Below, piece after piece: positions 52,101 to 59,145 of a DNA stretch of 64,000 nucleotides (its first letter is position 1; every line of letters starts with the position of its first letter). The notes beneath the pieces are model-generated. The model worked only from the letters and a program-made list of their open reading frames with translations. It ran no database searches and was not told the origin of the DNA. Both the position numbers and the translations under genes were made by a program. Source of the stretch: JBEKTY01 sp049515555 (GTDB taxonomy: Bacteria; Planctomycetota; Planctomycetia; Pirellulales; Thermoguttaceae); NCBI GenBank assembly GCA_049515555.1, contig JBEKTY010000006.1, forward strand, positions 1 to 64,000. Reading direction: 5' to 3'.

Positions 52101-53444
52101 GTCGTGATCGAGCACAATCTGGAGGTCGTCAAGACCGCCGATTGGGTCATCGACCTGGGGCCGGAGGCGGGCGAGGCCGGCGGGTTCGTCGTCGCCGCCG
52201 GCACGCCCGAGGACATCGCCGCCCACGCCCACGCCTGGGAACTATCGCAATCTTCGCCCGGCAAGAGCAGGACTTCCAGGGTCGGAGCGAGAGGCCGGGG
52301 ACTGTCCCAATTTTCGTCCGACGAAAATGGGACTGTCCCCTTCCCCAGCCTGCTGCGCAGTTACACGGGCGAAGTGCTGGGGCCGATGCTGGCCGCCGGT
52401 CCCCGCGCGGTGCGGCCGATCCACGACTTCGCCGGCGACGAGGCCAGCCGCACGGGCGACCGCGACATCGCCGACGTCGGCCGCGAGGCCCAAATGCCCT
52501 GGGAAACCGACGGCCGGCGCTGGCACACCGTCGAGCGGGTGGGCCGCAACGGCAGCCCCTGCCGCTGGGACGGCCGCATCCTGGCCGAGGTGGTCGATCG
52601 CATCCAGCGGCAGTCCGACCTGCTGGGCCCCACCGATTGGAACTCCCGCTCCGTGGTCGAGATCCGCTCCGCCAAGCGCTCGGAAGGCTGGTTCTTCCAC
52701 GCCATCACCGGCGAGGAGTGGCTGCTGAAGATGAAGTTCCGTACCGCCCGCAACTGCTTCCGGCGCGAGGAGCTCGTAAGGCGGCTGGACCTGAAGCCCC
52801 TGAACGACATGCCCGATCTGCCGCTGTACGGCACCGAGCCGCGGGTCCGCTGCCGCAACCTCCGCGGCCCGTGGCAGGAGATCGAAGTCCGCGTACACCG
52901 CTATGAGGAGGTCGATCGGCCCGAGTTCTGGAAGTTTCTGGATCAGGCCATCGGCGGTTTTGCCCGCTTTTCCCGGCGGGTCCACGAGAAATCCGATATC
53001 TTGCAACCCTGGAAACAATTGGGCCGCACTTGGCACTTCGCGCGGCGCGGGTTCCCGCTGGGCGGAAAAGTCCAATGGGAGGCCGAAGTCCTCGAAGGGC
53101 TGGTCGATCTGCTCGCCGCGACGGCCCCCGACGGCCAGTGGGATTGGAGCCACAAGCAGATGGCGCCGCTCAATCTGCCTCGTGAGCGGGAACCCTGGGC
53201 CGTGCTCCACACCAAGAAGCTGGACGCCGTGTACCTGACGCTCGTGGGCCCCAAAGGCCGCTTCGCCCAGGGGCGCCTGAGCGGCCTGGGCGCCGACGCC
53301 CAGGTCGACGGCCGGCAGCCCGACTACGATCTGCTGCGGATCAAGTTCCGCTCGCTGGCCGATCTCAGCCGCGGCGATCTGGCCGCGATCCTGAAGGAGC
53401 ATCTGAAAGGAAGGATGAAGGGAGGGGCGAGGGATGAGGGGTGA
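46113..53444 (+). CDS. uvrA: Tandem-duplicated UvrA excinuclease ATPase with C-terminal extension
   Basis: UvrA finds bulky DNA lesions and loads UvrB. Standard UvrA is about 940 residues; this 2443-residue protein is two UvrA units in one chain plus a tail, with four ABC modules. Walker A motifs start at about 33 (GVSGSGKS), 703, 1061 (GPSGSGKT) and 1752. Each module keeps LSGGE and LDEP. Both halves keep zinc-finger pairs (CEACEGNG/CPVC and CEKCEGNG/CDAC). The second unit starts near residue 1030. Residues about 2095-2443 are an unassigned extension (WFFHAITGEEWLLKMKFRT). Inserts from repeats lie at about 241-288, 1030, 1393-1424, 1665-1716 and 2060-2080. Two-in-one UvrA proteins are known in Planctomycetota. 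Confidence 0.95.
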   Translation: MADSDIVIEGAREHNLRDVSLVLPRNRLICFTGVSGSGKSSMAFDTLYAEGQRRYVESLSSFARQFLGQMPKPDVDRIAGLSPAISISQKSGGTNPRSTVGTITEIHDYLRVLFARVGQGHCPQCGRLITAQTREQILDSVAVLPAGVHFLVLAPLIRGQKGEHRDLLADLLKQGFVRARVDGRLVRLTDDLRLDRRMRHDIEVVIDRLVAGPKIRPRLAEAVELALRTGQGNLIIAMEEGGGKAEGGRRKAERGGGRENAPREEEDADNPPSAFRLPPSALPSSDLHLSAHYACTHCQLSFEPPSPQLFSFNSPQGMCPECGGLGQIYSFDPERLIPDASRSFQQGCIELVGLWRELGRWRRHIFRGVAESLERQHGLPPGSVLETAWEELAEPIRHALLWGTGKEHITFTWRSGPSGYKWGGTFEGVIPKLLAQYRTTKSRIQRRQLEKYMRVLGCAACGGRRLNAQASAVTITSASPQFRDRPQRSLPEVSHLAVTEAEEFLTALALDATGSAVAAEVLKEIRSRLEFLKNVGLEYLTLDRTAPTLSGGEMQRIRLAGQIGCGLVGVLYILDEPSIGLHPRDNGKLLETLGQLRDQGNTVIVVEHDEDTMRAADHLVDFGPGPGVRGGRVVAAGPLAALVAAPESLTGRFLTGAERIEVPATRRPTFNGRGRLVVRGARHNNLQNIDVEIPLGVLVCVTGVSGSGKSSLVSDILVEALRRDLGGGIGNPGQFERLEGLELLDKMIAIDQSPIGRTPRSNPATYIKVFDEIRQLYTRLPEAKARGYPPGRFSFNVVGGRCEACEGNGATRLEMDFLADIWVTCPVCQGHRFNRETLQVRYKGRSIAEVLEMDVQEALAHFQNIPPVAAKLQTLHDVGLDYLKLGQPSPTLSGGEAQRIKLARELVKKSTGRTLYLLDEPTTGLHFADIRLLLDVLRGFVEAGNTVLVVEHNLEVVKTADWIIDLGPEGGQAGGRIVATGTPEQVAQNEASYTGRVLRRALAQSGHRRRLTAAGPAAAGPSPIASRPELVNTIKVRGARQHNLKGIDVDVPRDRITVCCGPSGSGKTSLAMDTIYAEGQRRYVESLSAYARQFVDKMQKPRIDHIEGLSPAIAIEQKHSGHSPRSTVGTVTEIYDYLRILVARLGEPHCPACDLPVGTQSADEIIQKIVALPPGTRLCLTAPLDVAVGGRYETLWEELRAGGYVRVRVDGRTCSLDQPPEIDRRRKHRVELVIDRVTVRPEARSRIAGSVEQALAKGKGVLGVLQPRDDLAEPDWPAEVHSQHFACQRCGRSFEPLTPHHFSFNSPLGWCPACEGLGVQTGTNPATLLRDPKLSLAQGAVTLWPDPEGPLFARMLEGLSRATGIPIDVPLEQLGGKHRRLILHGTGEQWIEVGADTKGDRLLLGEAPEGPSRQKVPVPFSDGNRSGLRFQYKGLYPALDEASRLAPGFRSRLEQFVDEVECTVCGGSRLRDDAAAVRFRGRTIDELCRQPLASLLASFRDWQPTEPERKIAGEVHRELQNRLQFLVDVGLEYLTLARPAPTLSGGEMQRIRLAAQVGSGLCGVLYVLDEPTIGLHPHDNRRLLDALRKLRDLGNTLLLVEHDREVIAHADRLLDFGPGAGRQGGQIVAQGTPAEVARRRGSVTGPYLCGKKAIAVPANRRMPSLGDCPNFRPTKMGLSPLRRPLRKRGQNYLSSAAAPHLPPPVENSSDPFSSPRRPGPPGGWLEIRGARHNNLKNIDVRIPLGTLTVVTGTSGSGKSSLIEDVLYATLARTLHRAKTFPGAHDSLRGVEQINKVIRVDQQPLGQTPTSNPATFTGVFDLIRALWAQLPEAKIRGYTPRRFSFNVPGGRCEKCEGNGQLRIEMHFLPDVWVPCDACRGLRYNAETLAVRYRGRSIAEVLDMPCGEAAELLENIPRIRRILRTLCDVGLDYLTLGQPAPTLSGGEAQRVKLAAELARPDTGNTLYLLDEPTTGLHFDDLAKLLDVLNRLVDLGNTVVVIEHNLEVVKTADWVIDLGPEAGEAGGFVVAAGTPEDIAAHAHAWELSQSSPGKSRTSRVGARGRGLSQFSSDENGTVPFPSLLRSYTGEVLGPMLAAGPRAVRPIHDFAGDEASRTGDRDIADVGREAQMPWETDGRRWHTVERVGRNGSPCRWDGRILAEVVDRIQRQSDLLGPTDWNSRSVVEIRSAKRSEGWFFHAITGEEWLLKMKFRTARNCFRREELVRRLDLKPLNDMPDLPLYGTEPRVRCRNLRGPWQEIEVRVHRYEEVDRPEFWKFLDQAIGGFARFSRRVHEKSDILQPWKQLGRTWHFARRGFPLGGKVQWEAEVLEGLVDLLAATAPDGQWDWSHKQMAPLNLPREREPWAVLHTKKLDAVYLTLVGPKGRFAQGRLSGLGADAQVDGRQPDYDLLRIKFRSLADLSRGDLAAILKEHLKGRMKGGARDEG
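46833..46975. repeat. In-frame GGCGGAAGGCGGAAGG / CCTTCCGCCTTCC fold-back insert in uvrA
   Basis: Purine tract GAAGGCGGAAGGCGGAAGGC (46848-46880) and its complement CCGCCTTCCGCCTTCC (46922-46960) flank a linker of about 40 bases. The insert is translated as a charged and Pro/Ser-rich loop of about 48 residues in the first UvrA unit, before CTHCQ. Confidence 0.8.
49134..49160. repeat. In-frame CGGCGGCTAACAGCCGCCG palindrome at the UvrA unit junction
   Basis: It is the same palindrome family as at 32.66 and 33.67 kb. It is translated as RRRLTAAGPAAAG and forms the linker between the two UvrA units. Confidence 0.75.
50303..50373. repeat. In-frame AAAAGGGGACAGGC / GCCTGTCCCCTTTT inverted insert in uvrA
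   Basis: Arms of 14 bases, 43 bases apart, translated as about 24 residues (TKGDRLLLGEAPEG and KVPVPFSDG) inside the second UvrA unit. Confidence 0.8.
51108..51249. repeat. Two adjacent in-frame palindromic inserts in uvrA
   Basis: First, a 44-base GGGGACTGTCCCAATTTTCG palindrome (51108-51151). Then arms AAAAGGGGTCAGAACTATTT (51171-51190) and the exact complement at 51230-51249. Together they add about 50 residues between ABC modules 3 and 4, with no stop. Confidence 0.88.
52297..52340. repeat. In-frame GGGGACTGTCCC...GGGACTGTCCCC palindrome in uvrA
   Basis: A 44-base palindrome nearly identical to the copy at 51.11 kb, translated as GLSQFSSDENGTVPF near the end of the second UvrA unit. Confidence 0.85.
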
Positions 53445-53464
53445 GGGGCGAGGGGTGAGAGGCT

Positions 53465-53585
53465 GTGAATCTTTCCTGTGTTGTGGCCGGTCTCCGACCG
53501 AGCCACGCCGTCGACCGAAGGTCTCCTTATCCGCGGAGACCTTCGGTCGGGCCGCGGCGGGGTCGGGAGACCCGCGCCGAACTGT
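53465..53585. repeat. GGTCTCC/GGAGACC inverted repeat with one GGGAGACCCGCGCCGAACT unit
   Basis: GACCGAAGGTCTCCTTATCC and CGCGGAGACCTTCGGTC, then GGGAGACCCGCGCCGAAC. Same composite as at 30.98 and 39.78 kb, here right after uvrA. Confidence 0.8.
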
Positions 53586-53626
53586 GCTCGCTGACCGCAG
53601 AGGGACGAGGGATGAGGGATGAGGCC

Positions 53627-54280
53627 ATGAGCGAGCCCCTGCTGCCGGCACGGTTCCTGTTCCGCTTCGCGGTGCCTTGTTGGTACCACAGTAAGCTGTG
53701 GACTGCCCGCGGGACGACGCTGAGCGAGAAGCACCGCCTGTTGAGCCTGGCCGAGTTGGAAGGGCGGCCGGCCCCGGCCGAGGTCCGGGCGGCGTGGAGC
53801 GAGGCGGGTCTGGCCTTCGTGGTGCTGGTCGAGGGCAAGCGCCGACCGGCCTGGTGCCGGGCCTCGCGGCCCGAGGACAGCGACGGCTTCCAGGTCTGGA
53901 TCGACACCCGCGACGTACACAACGTGCATCGCGCCGGCCGGTTCTGCCACCGCTTTCTGTTCCTGCCCGCCGGCGGAGGGCCGACGCTGGAAGAGCCGCT
54001 GGCCCAGTCGCTGCCCATCAACCGCGCCCGGGAGCCGGCCCGGCCGGTCCAGCCGGGGCAACTCCAGGTTCGCAGCCGCCTCCAGGCCCGCGGCTATCGC
54101 CTGGAGGCCTTTATTTCCACCGAGGCCCTGCTCGACTTCGATCTACAGGAACACCCCCGCTTGGGCTTCACCTACGCCGTGCTCGATCAAGAGTGGGGCG
54201 AGCAGACCTTCGGCGTCGGCAGTCCGCTGCCCTACCAGGAAGACCCCAGCCTCTGGGCCACGCTGGAACTGGTGCGGTGA
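53627..54280 (+). CDS. Conserved protein with possible CBM9/DOMON-like beta-sandwich
   Basis: The start is MSEPLLPARFLFRFAVPCWY; the upstream frame translates a repeat. The 217-residue product has no signal peptide. Predicted strands such as LAFVVLVEGKRRPAWCR, GFQVWIDTRDVHNVHRAGRF and GYRLEAFISTEALLDFD fit a carbohydrate-binding family 9 / DOMON-like fold, but the match is only by pattern. It follows uvrA by 182 bases, and shared transcription is possible. Function unknown. Confidence 0.6.
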   Translation: MSEPLLPARFLFRFAVPCWYHSKLWTARGTTLSEKHRLLSLAELEGRPAPAEVRAAWSEAGLAFVVLVEGKRRPAWCRASRPEDSDGFQVWIDTRDVHNVHRAGRFCHRFLFLPAGGGPTLEEPLAQSLPINRAREPARPVQPGQLQVRSRLQARGYRLEAFISTEALLDFDLQEHPRLGFTYAVLDQEWGEQTFGVGSPLPYQEDPSLWATLELVR

Positions 54281-54382
54281 GCGCCGGGAATGCGCTTGCA
54301 CGGTCCCCCACTGGCGAACTAGAATATGGGCGCAGTCGAACGGCGGGAGTGCGTTTCCCAAGTAGCATAGGAGGGAATCGGC

Positions 54383-55009
54383 ATGGCCCTCAAATCGATC
54401 TCCGCCGCGTTTCTTAGCCTATTCGGCGTATGCACCCTTGCCCTTGCGGCCGATCGGTATGATGTTCCAAACAGTTGCAGGGACCCCTGGAACATCGAAC
54501 GTGGAATGATGTTTGATGCGCTGCAAATGCAACAGCGTTTTCCTTACTTGCCCAATAGCCCGACGATTACCGGCCCCGTATCGTTTGTCGGTCCCACGGC
54601 CATCGGCGATATCCAACCGGCCGGTGATCCCGCGATGTTCGATAGCGCAGCGGACGTTATCCAATGGGCAAACCGGACAAGCGCCGATTCCGCCCGGATC
54701 ACCGAACTGAGCTACAAAGGCCGTAAGCTCTTGGTGGTTTTCCGAAGCCACACATTGGGCCGGTATTCGAGCGAGCCGTTCGTCTTCGCCGAGCAGTCGG
54801 GAAAGTGGGTACGCCTGCTGCACGCCGCAACGTGCTTTTTTCACACGGAAGCCTCCATTGACGGGAACTGGTTGGTCCTCTGGCGGCTCAAGGAGCCGGG
54901 CGACAAAGCAAAGACGGAGTTCTTGAAGTATAACCTTCTCGAACTCGATGCCGCCCTGGCACCGCCAAGATCAACCGGCGGCAGGGCCGCTGCGCCGCCG
55001 CCACGGTGA
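54383..55009 (+). CDS. Exported protein, unrecognised
   Basis: GGAGGGAA lies about 8 bases before the ATG. The 208-residue product has a signal peptide (ALKSISAAFLSLFGVCTLAL, then AADR). It then has one globular, beta-rich domain with aromatic and Gly motifs (NSPTITGPVSFVGPTAIGDI, GRKLLVVFRSHTLGRYSSEP) and a Pro/Ala tail. I recognise no family. Probably periplasmic. It converges with lipA. Confidence 0.65.
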   Translation: MALKSISAAFLSLFGVCTLALAADRYDVPNSCRDPWNIERGMMFDALQMQQRFPYLPNSPTITGPVSFVGPTAIGDIQPAGDPAMFDSAADVIQWANRTSADSARITELSYKGRKLLVVFRSHTLGRYSSEPFVFAEQSGKWVRLLHAATCFFHTEASIDGNWLVLWRLKEPGDKAKTEFLKYNLLELDAALAPPRSTGGRAAAPPPR

Positions 55010-55120
55010 CGGTCCGCGTTGGTCGACCTGGAAGAGCAGCCGTGTGGGCGTTGCACGATCGCGCCTGGTAGCGGGCATGCAATCTGGGTCGAACGAGATG
55101 CCTCTGTGGTGCCCGGGCCG

Positions 55121-56116
55121 TTATGCTGAGGCATGATCTGCGCCCGCCGCCATTTCGCGGGCGTGATAACTGGAGCGCACCAGCGGGCCGCTGGCCACTT
55201 GCTCGAACCCCAGTCGCCGGGCCAGCTCGCCCAGGCGTGCGAACTCCTCCGCTGTTCGGTAACGCACCACCGGCGTTTGATTGGGCGAGGGCCGCAGATA
55301 CTGGCCGAGCGTCAGCATTCGGCAGCCGGCCGCGGCCAGGTCGGCCAGCGTCTCCAGGAGTTCCTCGTCGGTCTCGCCCAGTCCGAGCATCAGGCCGGTT
55401 TTGAGGCGGATGGCCGGCTGCCGGGCGGCGATCCGCCGGAACATGGCCAGGGTCCAGCGGTAGTTGGCGCGGGGGCCGCGGATCGGGCCATACAGCCGCG
55501 GCACCGTCTCCGCATTGTGATTGTAGACCTCGGGGACGGCCTGGATCAGCCGCTCCAGGGCCGCCACGTTGCCGCCGAAGTCGGAGGGCAGCACCTCGAC
55601 CGTCGCCGCCGTTGCCCGGCGGATTTCTTCGATCGTGCGAACGAAGTGCTCGGCGCCGCCGTCGGGCAGGTCGTCGCGGGTGACGCAGGTGACCACCACG
55701 TGTTGCAATCCCAGCCGGGCGGCGGCCTCGGCCACCCGCCGCGGCTCGTCGGGATCGGGCGGCGGAAGGGGGGAGTGGGGAGTGGTGAGTGGGGAGTGGT
55801 GAGGGGGGAGGGGGGAGTGCTCGGCCGTGCGCCGCTCGTCGGAGTCTGGCGAGGCGGGCCTGGCCTTCGGCACGCCGCAGAACCGGCAGGCCCGCGTACA
55901 AACCCCGCCCAGGATCAAGAAAGTGGCCGTCTTGCGGGCGAAACACCCCATCCGGTTGGGGCAGTGCGCCTGCCGGCAAACCGTTTCCAATTGCAGCTCG
56001 GCCAGGAGCCGGGCGGTAAACTGGCTCGCGCCCCCCTTGGGCACGTTCCGCTTCAGCCACCGCGGCAGCGATTGGCGAACCCCCGCCGGCACCATAGAAT
56101 AGTCGCTGTCGTTCAT
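55121..56116 (-). CDS. lipA: Lipoyl synthase
   Basis: Radical-SAM enzyme that inserts two sulfurs into octanoyl groups on lipoate-dependent enzymes. The start is MNDSDYSMVPAG (331 residues); MVPAG at residue 8 is possible. The auxiliary cluster uses Cys47, Cys52 and Cys58 (VCRQAHCPNRMGCF). The radical-SAM cluster uses Cys73, Cys77 and Cys80 (CTRACRFC). The C-terminal Ser motif RSSYHA is present. Residues about 92-120 are a His/Ser/Pro-rich insert (HSPLPPHHSPLTTPHS) made by a GAGTGGGGAGTGG repeat between the PDSDE and PDPDEPRR sequences. Otherwise the enzyme looks intact. lipB is not nearby. Confidence 0.96.
   Translation of the reverse strand: MNDSDYSMVPAGVRQSLPRWLKRNVPKGGASQFTARLLAELQLETVCRQAHCPNRMGCFARKTATFLILGGVCTRACRFCGVPKARPASPDSDERRTAEHSPLPPHHSPLTTPHSPLPPPDPDEPRRVAEAAARLGLQHVVVTCVTRDDLPDGGAEHFVRTIEEIRRATAATVEVLPSDFGGNVAALERLIQAVPEVYNHNAETVPRLYGPIRGPRANYRWTLAMFRRIAARQPAIRLKTGLMLGLGETDEELLETLADLAAAGCRMLTLGQYLRPSPNQTPVVRYRTAEEFARLGELARRLGFEQVASGPLVRSSYHAREMAAGADHASA
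55768..55845. repeat. In-frame GGGGAGTGGTGAGTGGGGAG repeat in lipA
   Basis: Tandem GAGTGGGGAGTGGTGAGT units (plus-strand) encode the extra loop on the minus strand. The flanks show a duplicated GACGAGCGGCG / GATCCCGACGAGCC-type sequence, as if the insertion copied its target. Confidence 0.75.
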
Positions 56117-56210
56117 ATTCGTATCCGGCACGCTGGAGCGTGCCGACGAGGCGCGAGGGCACGGGCGAAAAAGCGAAAGAGGCAATGGTGAGGGCGCTGC
56201 TCGACGAATT

Positions 56211-56252
56211 CTAAATCCCCAAATCCCCAAATCCCTAAATCCCTAAATCCCT
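56211..56252. repeat. CCCCAAATCCCTAAATCC tandem repeat
   Basis: About six copies of CCCAAAT/CCCTAAAT in the gap between lipA and smpB. The same unit is translated at 29.67 kb. Confidence 0.7.
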
Positions 56253-56264
56253 CACTCAACCAAC

Positions 56265-56753
56265 ATGGCCAAGTCGTCCAAGAAAAGCAAGACCAACGAG
56301 CCCAACGAGCGGCTGGTCAGCGAGAACCGCAAGGCCAGGCACAATTATACCGTGCTGGACTCGCTGGAATGCGGCATCGCGCTGGTGGGGAGCGAGGTTA
56401 AGAGCCTGCGGGTAGGCCGGGTCTCGCTGGAGGAGGCCTACGGCCGGGTCAAGGGCCAGGAGGTCTGGCTCCTGGGCTGCGACATCCCCGAATACGTCGA
56501 GGCCAGCCGCTTCAACCATCGCCCCAAGCGGCCGCGGAAACTACTGCTGCACCGCCGCGAGATCAAGCGCTTTGCCCAGCAGGCCTTCGTAAAAGGGCTG
56601 ACCCTGGTGCCGCTCCGCCTGTACTTCAAACAGGGGAAGGCCAAACTACTGCTGGGTCTGTGCCGGGGCCGGGCCAAGCACGACAAGCGGCAGGCCATGA
56701 AAGCGGCCGAAGCCAAGCGCGACATGGCCCGCCACATGCTCCGCCGCGGGTAG
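56265..56753 (+). CDS. smpB: SsrA-binding protein SmpB
   Basis: Binds tmRNA and brings it to stalled ribosomes for trans-translation. The 162-residue product has the family signatures: NRKARHNYTVLDSLECGIAL, GSEVKSLRVGRVSLEEAYGR, then AFVKGLTLVPLRLYFKQGKA and a basic tail (KRDMARHMLRR). Length is normal. A tmRNA gene (ssrA) was not found in the window. Confidence 0.97.
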   Translation: MAKSSKKSKTNEPNERLVSENRKARHNYTVLDSLECGIALVGSEVKSLRVGRVSLEEAYGRVKGQEVWLLGCDIPEYVEASRFNHRPKRPRKLLLHRREIKRFAQQAFVKGLTLVPLRLYFKQGKAKLLLGLCRGRAKHDKRQAMKAAEAKRDMARHMLRRG

Positions 56754-56838
56754 GGGCCCGGAAGCGACGGACGACGGGAGACGGACAACGGACGGAAGGA
56801 CTGGAAGAGTCCCCACCGTCCGTCGCCTCTCGGCGCGC

Positions 56839-56903
56839 GGGTGCCACTGCTGGCTTGTCCAGCAGTGCTTCTCACACTGCTGGACAAGCCAGCAGTGGCA
56901 CCC
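56839..56903. repeat. 65-bp hairpin, GGGTGCCACTGCTGGCTTGTCC family (copy 3)
   Basis: Perfect arms with loop GCTTCTCAC, between smpB and the ABC ATPase gene. Confidence 0.88.
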
Positions 56904-56999
56904 AGTCCCTGCTCCAGGTACTGGCCGAACGAAAGCCAAGCGGCTTGCGTACTGGCAGTGAGCGGCCCATAGCCCATAGCTCAAAGCTCATAGCTCCAA

Positions 57000-57674
57000 A
57001 TGCTGCTGCTGAAAGACGTTAAGAAATCGTTCGTCGAGCCGGACGGCACGCCGCTGCCGATCCTGGACATTGCCGAGTTTCGCGTGGCCCCCGGCGAGCA
57101 GATGGTCCTGGTCGGCCGCAGCGGATGCGGCAAGACGACCCTCCTGCATGTGATCGCCGGCATCAGCCGCCCCGACAGCGGCAAGGTGCGGATCAACGAT
57201 TGGGACATCACGCTCATGTCCGAGGCCGAGTGCGACCGGTTCCGCGCCGAGCACGTGGGCTACGTGTTCCAGACCTTCAACCTGTTGCGCGGCTTTTCGG
57301 CCCTGGAGAACGTACTGCTGGCCATGCGGTTTACGGGGCGGCGGGCGGATCGGGCGCGGGCCCGGCATCTGCTGGATCGCGTCGGCGTGGGCCACCGGGC
57401 GACGCACAAGCCAGCCATGCTCTCTGTCGGCGAGCAGCAGCGGGTGGCCGTTGCCCGGGCTCTGGCCAATCGCCCCAAGCTCCTGCTGGCCGACGAGCCC
57501 ACGGCCAACGTCGACGCCGGCCACCAGCAGCAAGTGCTCGACCTGCTGCGCCAGACCTGCCGCGAGGAGCAGGTGGCCTTGGTGCTGGTCACCCACTCGT
57601 CCGAGGTCGCCCGGCAGTTCGAGCGGATCGATCAACTGGAAGAGTTTAACCGAAGGATGAAGGGGGAAGGATGA
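57000..57674 (+). CDS. ABC transporter ATP-binding protein, LolD/MacB type
   Basis: Cytoplasmic ATPase of an inner-membrane ABC exporter/extractor. The 224-residue product has Walker A GRSGCGKTTLL, Walker B LLLADEPTANVD and the H-loop ALVLVTHSSEV. The signature is LSVGEQQRVAVARAL, with Val in place of the first Gly of LSGGE, a notable change in the ATP-contacting motif. The permease starts 115 bases downstream, after repeat DNA. Typical partners act on lipoproteins or extrude small molecules; the substrate here is unknown. Confidence 0.92.
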   Translation: MLLLKDVKKSFVEPDGTPLPILDIAEFRVAPGEQMVLVGRSGCGKTTLLHVIAGISRPDSGKVRINDWDITLMSEAECDRFRAEHVGYVFQTFNLLRGFSALENVLLAMRFTGRRADRARARHLLDRVGVGHRATHKPAMLSVGEQQRVAVARALANRPKLLLADEPTANVDAGHQQQVLDLLRQTCREEQVALVLVTHSSEVARQFERIDQLEEFNRRMKGEG

Positions 57675-57735
57675 AGGCGGAAGGCGGAAGGCGGAAGGCG
57701 GAAAGGGACAATAGCGCGCGGCTCACAGCCGCCAG
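57661..57735. repeat. GGCGGAAGGCGGAAGG tract with a GCGGCTCACAGCCGC palindrome
   Basis: Purine tract overlapping the ATPase stop codon, then the CGGCTNACAGCCG family palindrome and a CCTTCATCCTTCATCC pyrimidine tract. It fills the gap to the permease gene. Confidence 0.7.
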
Positions 57736-57789
57736 ACCCGCCGCCCTCCCCCTTCATCCTTCATCCCTCATCCTTTATCCTTAACGCCC

Positions 57790-59106
57790 ATGAGCCTCTG
57801 GAAGATCGCCTGGCGGAGTATCGAACAGCGGGCGCTGGCCTCGACGTTGACGGCCGTGTCGATGGCCTTGGGCGTCTCGCTGGTGGTGGCCGTGCTGGTC
57901 ATCCACAGCGTGGTGTATCAATCCTTCCATCGCGGCGGCGAAGGCTACGACCTGATCGCCGGGGCCACCAAGGGCAGCCGCCTGGAACTGGTGCTGGCCA
58001 GCGTGTATTACATCGGCCAGCCGGTGGATAACATCCCCTACAGCTTCTACAAGAATCTGCACGAGGGCGAGTTATCGGCCAAGTGCGAGTTTGCCATTCC
58101 GATTTGCCTGGGCGACAACTACGAGGGCTACCGCGTAGTCGGCACCACGCCGGAGATGTTCGAGAAGCTGCGTTACCTGGGCGGCCATGAGTATCACTTG
58201 CAGGAGGGGGGGCGCAATTTCGGCGACCAGCGGGAGAATTACTTCGAGGGCGTGATCGGCTCGATCGTGGCCCGGAAGACCGGCCTGAAGCTCGGCGAAA
58301 CCTTCCGGCCCACCCACGACGTGGCCGGCCAAACCAAACACAAACACCCGCCGTTCACGGTGGTCGGCATTTTGGAGCCCAGCGGCACGCCCAACGACCG
58401 GGCACTGTTCGTAAACATCGAGGGCTTTTATCGGGTTGGCGGACATGCGCAGCAGTCTCCTCTCGCATCGGGCGATGGGCACGGCGCCAAGAACTCCGAG
58501 GCCGAGGAGCACGAACACGAACATGAACACGACGAGCACGCCGATGTTGCCGAGGAGGCGAAGCGGGTCACGGCCGTCCTGATCGGCAGCGATCCGCAAA
58601 CCGCCCGCACCCTGGCCCGCGAGATCAACGCCGGCAACGTGGCCCAGGCGGCCGTACCCGCCGATGAAATCGCCCGGTTGTTCGAGTCCGTCATCGGCAA
58701 CGTCGAGCTCGTGCTGCTGCTGTTCGCCGTGATGATCGTGCTGGTGGCGGGCATCGGCATCATGGTCAGCATCTACAACTCGATGAGCGACCGGCGGCAC
58801 GAGATCGCCATCATGCGGGCCCTGGGCGCCGGCCGCTCGCTCATCATGCTGGTGATCCTCATGGAGTCGATCCTGCTGTCCCTCGGCGGGGGGCTGCTGG
58901 GACTGGCCCTGGGGCACGCCGTGATTGCCGCCGCCGGCCCGACCATCGCCGAGCAGACCGGCGTCAGCGTCGGCCTGATCCAGTTCCGCACCCTGGAGCT
59001 GGTCCTGATCCCGGGGCTGATCGCCTTGGCCTCGGTGGTGGGATTCCTGCCGGCCGTGGCCGCGTACAAGACCGACGTCGCCCGATCCCTGACGGCCAGC
59101 CCCTGA
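57790..59106 (+). CDS. ABC transporter permease, FtsX/MacB family, with His-rich loop
   Basis: The 438-residue product has the MacB/FtsX topology. One TM is at the N-terminus (ASTLTAVSMALGVSLVVAVL), followed by a long periplasmic domain (about residues 45-310). Three TM segments lie at the C-terminus (about 315-340, 360-385, 405-430). The periplasmic domain contains a His/Glu/Asp-rich stretch, EEHEHEHEHDEHADV (about residues 238-252), which could bind metal ions. With the ATPase gene upstream it forms a two-gene exporter. A DUF3299-like gene follows on the same strand. Confidence 0.92.
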   Translation: MSLWKIAWRSIEQRALASTLTAVSMALGVSLVVAVLVIHSVVYQSFHRGGEGYDLIAGATKGSRLELVLASVYYIGQPVDNIPYSFYKNLHEGELSAKCEFAIPICLGDNYEGYRVVGTTPEMFEKLRYLGGHEYHLQEGGRNFGDQRENYFEGVIGSIVARKTGLKLGETFRPTHDVAGQTKHKHPPFTVVGILEPSGTPNDRALFVNIEGFYRVGGHAQQSPLASGDGHGAKNSEAEEHEHEHEHDEHADVAEEAKRVTAVLIGSDPQTARTLAREINAGNVAQAAVPADEIARLFESVIGNVELVLLLFAVMIVLVAGIGIMVSIYNSMSDRRHEIAIMRALGAGRSLIMLVILMESILLSLGGGLLGLALGHAVIAAAGPTIAEQTGVSVGLIQFRTLELVLIPGLIALASVVGFLPAVAAYKTDVARSLTASP

Positions 59107-59145
59107 CGCCCCACGGACCGGCAAAACAATTACTGTCGTATTCCT

